64,000 bases of DNA from Dromaius novaehollandiae (Eukaryota > Chordata > Aves > Casuariiformes > Dromaiidae), in the NCBI RefSeq assembly GCF_036370855.1, contig NC_088099.1, positions 22,473,501 to 22,537,500 of the forward strand, given 5' to 3'. The position numbers were made by a program, and so were the translations under genes. The stretch's first letter is position 1. Each line of letters begins with the position of its first letter. A model generated the notes under the pieces. That model was given only the letters and a program-made list of their open reading frames with translations, searched no databases and had not been told where the DNA came from. Shown here one piece after another: positions 38,932 to 64,000 of the stretch.

Positions 38932-38971
38932 CCGCTCCCCAGATGAGGCGGGACTAGCCGTGCGCCCGGCG
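38932..38971 (+). other. NSUN6: Possible NSUN6 5' non-coding exon 1
   Basis: The CCAAT and GC boxes suggest a start near 38930-38945, and a good donor GCG/GTAGGT lies at 38971/38972. This would be spliced to the acceptor at 42458-42459. Start and donor are inferred; other donors in the island are possible. Confidence 0.3.
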
Positions 38972-39051
38972 GTAGGTGGGGGGTGGTGGCGATGCACGTT
39001 CGCGGTGGCGTCGGCGGGGCACAGTCTTTCCCCTGCTCAGTGCTCCCGCCG

Positions 39052-39123
39052 CCCTCGGCTTCCTGGTGGCCCTCGGCTTCCTGGTGGCCCTCGGCTTCCT
39101 GGTGGCCCTCGGCTTCCTGGGCC
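39052..39123 (+). repeat. 18-bp minisatellite, four copies
   Basis: The unit CCCTCGGCTTCCTGGTGG is repeated four times head to tail; the last copy differs only in its final bases. Each unit carries a GGAA core (minus strand). It lies about 100 bp downstream of the presumed NSUN6 start. Confidence 0.95.
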
Positions 39124-39480
39124 TGGCGGGAGGTGCCGCGCAGGGCCGCAGCGAGCCTGTGGAGAGCTGTGGCCGCATGACCCCCCATAACCCCCTTCTC
39201 GCGCCCCTTCTCACCGGGCTTTTAGTGGGGGGGGGGGGGAGAGGGAGCCCCAAATTCTGCTCCCCGACACGGCGGGGAGGGGCCTTTCCCTCGTGTGGGA
39301 AAGGGCGAGGGAAGGGGGAAGGGGCAGCAGTGCCTCGGGAAGGCCTTGCCGCTCCTAGGTCGGAGGCGGCTGGGCCGACATCGACGTCGTGTGCTGGGCA
39401 GCGAAACGCGCGAGGAGGTGGTGCGTACGGCCCGATGCTGCCTCCAGGGCTCTTTTTCTGGGATGAGTCGAGCCCTGGGC

Positions 39481-42459
39481 TTCCTTTTTAAAACCTGTCC
39501 TGTCCACAAAGGCCTGTGGCATGGTGCGTGACACAGCTGGTCTGAAAAAATTACTTTTGGTTTTGAACCTGCTGTCTGCCAGTTCTGTTTGAAATCTAAC
39601 TCTTGTACTGGAAGAGAGTGTACAGCGATCTCCCTTGTCAGCCTTCCTTACTGCCAGCTGCGCATTTAAAGACTTTTATTGTATCCCTTCTCAACTGCCT
39701 GTTTAATCATTAGTTATTTGGAAGCCGTTCCCTATCTTTATGCTATTGCCAAACTTTTCTAAGCTATAGCTTTTTTGAGATACAAGCAGCGTACATACAG
39801 TGCTCAAGTTGCAGGTTGTGTGGGTGTGCGCTGAACCTCCAGTTACGTATTTTTAAATTAGTTTCTGGACTGCTTACAATGGTTTTGTTCTTTTGACTGC
39901 TTTTTTTGAACAGAGGAGCTGTTTCTCATGGGCGTGTTGTTCCTTTTCCTGAACTAAGCACAGTGATACTGGGTTTCTTGTATTTGCTGCTTTAATGCGT
40001 GTGTTGAATCCACATACCTTGCAGTTGCTGCGACAGAGCAGCTCTTCAGCACTAACATTTTGTACCAGGCCCGATGAACTAGTCAGGGTCAAGACTTAAC
40101 TTCTGTTATTGTGTTCCTTGACCAAATATTTCATAAAGTGTTCATTAACTGTTGAAAAGCACAAGTGTGGCATCATGCTTGTGTGTGACATCTACTCAGA
40201 CCACACAGGGATTAGTGAAATCTCCTATTATTAGTATTGCGTTTCTGGCTTCTCATTTTATTGCAGATGTTGTAATATACTTGCCATCCTATTCAGAAGG
40301 GTGGTAGTTTCTAACACACTATACCTTTTCTATTGAGGCATTCAAAGCATGGAGAGTCTACATTACTTGATAAAGTTATCTTGTTGGTTTGTACTATGGG
40401 ACTAAGACTTCCCTTTTATAGCACGTTTATGCATCTTTATTGCAGTTCATACAATCTGTCCTGTTTGTGCAGTCATTTTTGACAAATTTTTTTGGTTTTG
40501 ACCCCCGACCAGCACACATTGCGTGGCGTTATTCAGTAACATTTTAAAAATGAGATAAAAACAAGCCCTGTTGCCAGGATGCTGTCAGATCAGTTGTTGG
40601 GCTTCCATGAAGAAGTAACTGTAATTGTGAGATCACTGTTATCATAAAATACCTATTTCATGTCTTAAAAAAATACCTTCATAATCTTAACAGCAGAGGT
40701 AATTCTAGGGCTAAATAATACATATTTATGTAAGTTTTCAATTTCTGCTTAATTGCATTCAGGATTCCAAGTATCTTAAAAATTCATAAGGTTTTTTTTT
40801 TTTTTAATGCTAGTTTATGCTCATGAAGAAAAAAAACTTTCCAAATGTGAACTGTATGTTCTTTTTTTGCCTGTAATGTAGGCATCCTGGAACAACAGCT
40901 CAGAGGTATGATATGTCATGTTGTCTGAAAATGTTAAAACAAAACTTTGGTCATTTAGGTTGTAGTATAAACTATTTTAGTACTATTAGAGTTAGTAGAA
41001 ATACGAAGGTAAATTCTTAGTAGGCGTTTTGCTAGATTCTAAAAAGAAGTTCATTAATTCCATTACAGCTTACTTCTTTCAAAGGCTGCTAAAGTTGTGA
41101 ATAAGGTACTGATCCTCCCACCCCTAAAACTGAAAATTGCCTTTGTCTGAGCTTGAAAATTAAGTCTAAAAAAGATAAGTCTTCTAGTATGAAACTTCAA
41201 CTGAATCTGGAATATTGGAAAAGATATTTTTGAGATCTTCTGTGTGATGAAAGTCACAAGCAGCCCCTAATTCAAAGAGAATGTATACACAACTTTCTGA
41301 TGCAAGTTCTTTAAGTATGTCTAATAAAATGAAAATGTAGTATTTTAGTATTCAAATCTCCATATTATGGATGGAGTAAACCTCACTGACAGTGGGAGGT
41401 TCTCACTTTACTTCCATTTAAGTTGGTTTAAATAAGTTATTAAATTCTTAGGAATTCTCACTTCAGACTGAAGTGTGTATGTTTCAGGAAGTGTATATAA
41501 TCATCCAAAATACGGGCAATACAGGGATGAGCAGATAGAGTTCTAGGAAGATACCTGCGTTTTGTTGCCTACATAGAAAAATAGAGAAAAATCACAAGGA
41601 AATAAAAATTGTATCAGGGCCGAGCTGCAGTAGGGACTTTGCAGATGGACTGTGCAGAGGAATCAAAGCAACATCTGGAAACTTCCTGTATCTTTTAACC
41701 ACATAATCTTTCACCAAACAGCTTGAAACTTTTGCAAAAAGCATCAGCAGAGCTTCTTTTGTATTAATTCTTCACTAGTTCTAGAAAACAGATTTATGAA
41801 AAAACTTTTAATGGTTCGTTAATTTTTTAAGTCTGTGAGGAAAAAATAACATTCCAGCCCACATATTGACACTTAAAGAATTTGGATCATTTAAACTATG
41901 GAGGAAACCTAAAAAGCTAAACTTGAGAAAAATGAAATCTGACAGGCAAAAATTGTAAGATAATCTCTAGAGATGATTACAATAATGTAATAAATGAAAG
42001 GACTTCAGAAGAGTCAGAGCTGATTAAATTTTGTGCAGAACCCTTGTGAGTGAATTCCAGGACTAAGCTACAAGTTTTCCTCCAGGACAACTAGAGGAAC
42101 TTTAATGGGACAGAATTTAGAGGTGATAACACCTTCCTCACATTTTAAACAGATACTGTACCCTTGGAAGGTGTGGCTGGGAAGGGTGTGACAGTAATGA
42201 AACTAGTAATCTCATTCTAGTATGTTTATGCTACACTGCAGATGCTAAACGTTAATTAATCTATGCCAAAGTGTAATTAGCAATAGTATTACAGTTACAA
42301 TCTGAGCAATATTTGAAATTTTGAGTACAGTAACATTGCATTCTCCAACCAGAAGAATCAGAAAGGCCAGTGCAGCTTTGTTTGTTGTATATCTTATGTT
42401 ACATTTACAAAATTAGAGATTATGTAAATATTGCTAAGACAGTATGTTGCTCATTTCAG
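39481..42459 (+). other. NSUN6: NSUN6 first intron (5'UTR intron), major part
   Basis: AT-rich DNA between the CpG island and the acceptor at 42458-42459. Only short chance ORFs. A 24-nt AG...GT-bounded segment at 40882-40905 is a weak candidate for an alternative non-coding exon. Confidence 0.55.
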
Positions 42460-42493
42460 TTCTTCACCAGCAGATTTTAAATGCTAAAGGAAG

Positions 42494-63782
<21,289 letters not shown>

Positions 63783-63930
63783 GCATTTAGCAATACAACC
63801 TGAAAAAATACCTTTGTGAGTCTAAGAACAGTTCAACTGTTAACTATATTTCTTACTGCTGCAACGTTGCCAAGCCAACAGACTGACGACACGGTTGCTG
63901 TGGTAGCAATAAAATCTGCCAGCTGTTCTG
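63783..63930 (+). other. NSUN6: NSUN6 3'UTR
   Basis: Short 3'UTR following the TAA at 63780-63782, ending shortly after the AATAAA at 63908. The exact cleavage point is inferred. Confidence 0.6.
63908..63913 (+). terminator. NSUN6: NSUN6 poly(A) signal AATAAA
   Basis: Canonical hexamer 126 bp after the stop codon, with TGTTCTGCTGGG downstream. First AATAAA after the stop. Confidence 0.65.
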
Positions 63931-64000
63931 CTGGGAAAAAGCCACAGGTTGCAGAAAGAACGTCACAGCTGGGGGAGGGGTAGCATCATTTTTAAGTCTC

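Larger units (their letters stand above)
38400..39480 (+). promoter_or_regulatory. NSUN6: CpG island and promoter region of NSUN6
   Basis: A second CpG-rich block, separated from the ARL5B block by lower-GC DNA at about 38060-38400. Core elements cluster at 38866-38931: an X-box, a CCAAT box, a GC box and an ETS-like ACTTCCTG. Transcription probably starts just after them. NSUN6 must begin with a non-coding exon here, because its coding start is at 42494 behind a splice acceptor. Confidence 0.7.

Noticed and set aside
38274-39509. ORFs in the NSUN6 CpG island, including a 208-codon minus frame with poly-alanine and a 171-codon plus frame
   Set aside because: The poly-alanine comes from the GCC tract and the repeated LGFLVA-type residues from the 18-bp minisatellite. 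The 208-codon minus frame lacks an ATG at its 5' end.
40882-40905. 24-nt AG...GT-bounded segment as a 5'UTR exon of NSUN6
   Set aside because: Splice-like boundaries this short occur often by chance and there is no coding or conservation evidence.

Overview
This is a vertebrate nuclear genomic window, most likely from a bird (at least a sauropsid). Genes are split into short GT-AG exons inside long AT-rich introns. The interspersed repeats I can recognise are CR1 LINE pieces, typical of birds, turtles and crocodilians, plus old MIR/CORE-SINE remnants. There are no operons, prokaryotic features or CRISPR arrays.

Two conserved protein-coding genes are present, arranged head to head. ARL5B, an Arf-like small GTPase of the trans-Golgi, lies on the minus strand: six coding exons between 37508 and 23254, 179 codons, every splice junction resolved. 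NSUN6, an RNA cytosine-5 methyltransferase with a PUA domain, lies on the plus strand: eleven coding exons between 42494 and 63782, 469 codons, every splice junction resolved. Both lengths equal those I know for the human proteins. The neighbour order matches human chromosome 10p12 (CACNB2 - NSUN6 - ARL5B); CACNB2 would be expected beyond the right end.

Region by region: 1-20.8 kb is intergenic or beyond the ARL5B 3' end and holds microsatellites, A/T tracts, a CR1 tail, a MIR piece, a retroposed 3' end with poly(A) signal, and an unidentified coding-like stretch near 17.5-18.75 kb. 20.8-37.5 kb is ARL5B (3'UTR, exons 6 to 1). 37.1-39.5 kb is a CpG-rich promoter block in two parts, one for each gene, separated by about 340 bp of lower GC. 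The right-hand part carries an RFX-type X-box, a CCAAT box, a GC box, a GCC-rich tract and an 18-bp minisatellite. 39.5-64 kb is NSUN6, whose introns contain an antisense CR1 fragment carrying reverse-transcriptase coding remains, a MIR element, a tRNA-SINE-like head and a GC-rich segment of unknown origin. The window ends in the NSUN6 3'UTR, with AATAAA at 63908.

I found no convincing new biological system. The points most worth checking are the X-box/CCAAT promoter of NSUN6, an overlapping upstream ORF at the NSUN6 start codon, a very recent 61-bp tandem duplication next to ARL5B exon 2, and the unidentified coding-like DNA at 17.5-18.75 kb.
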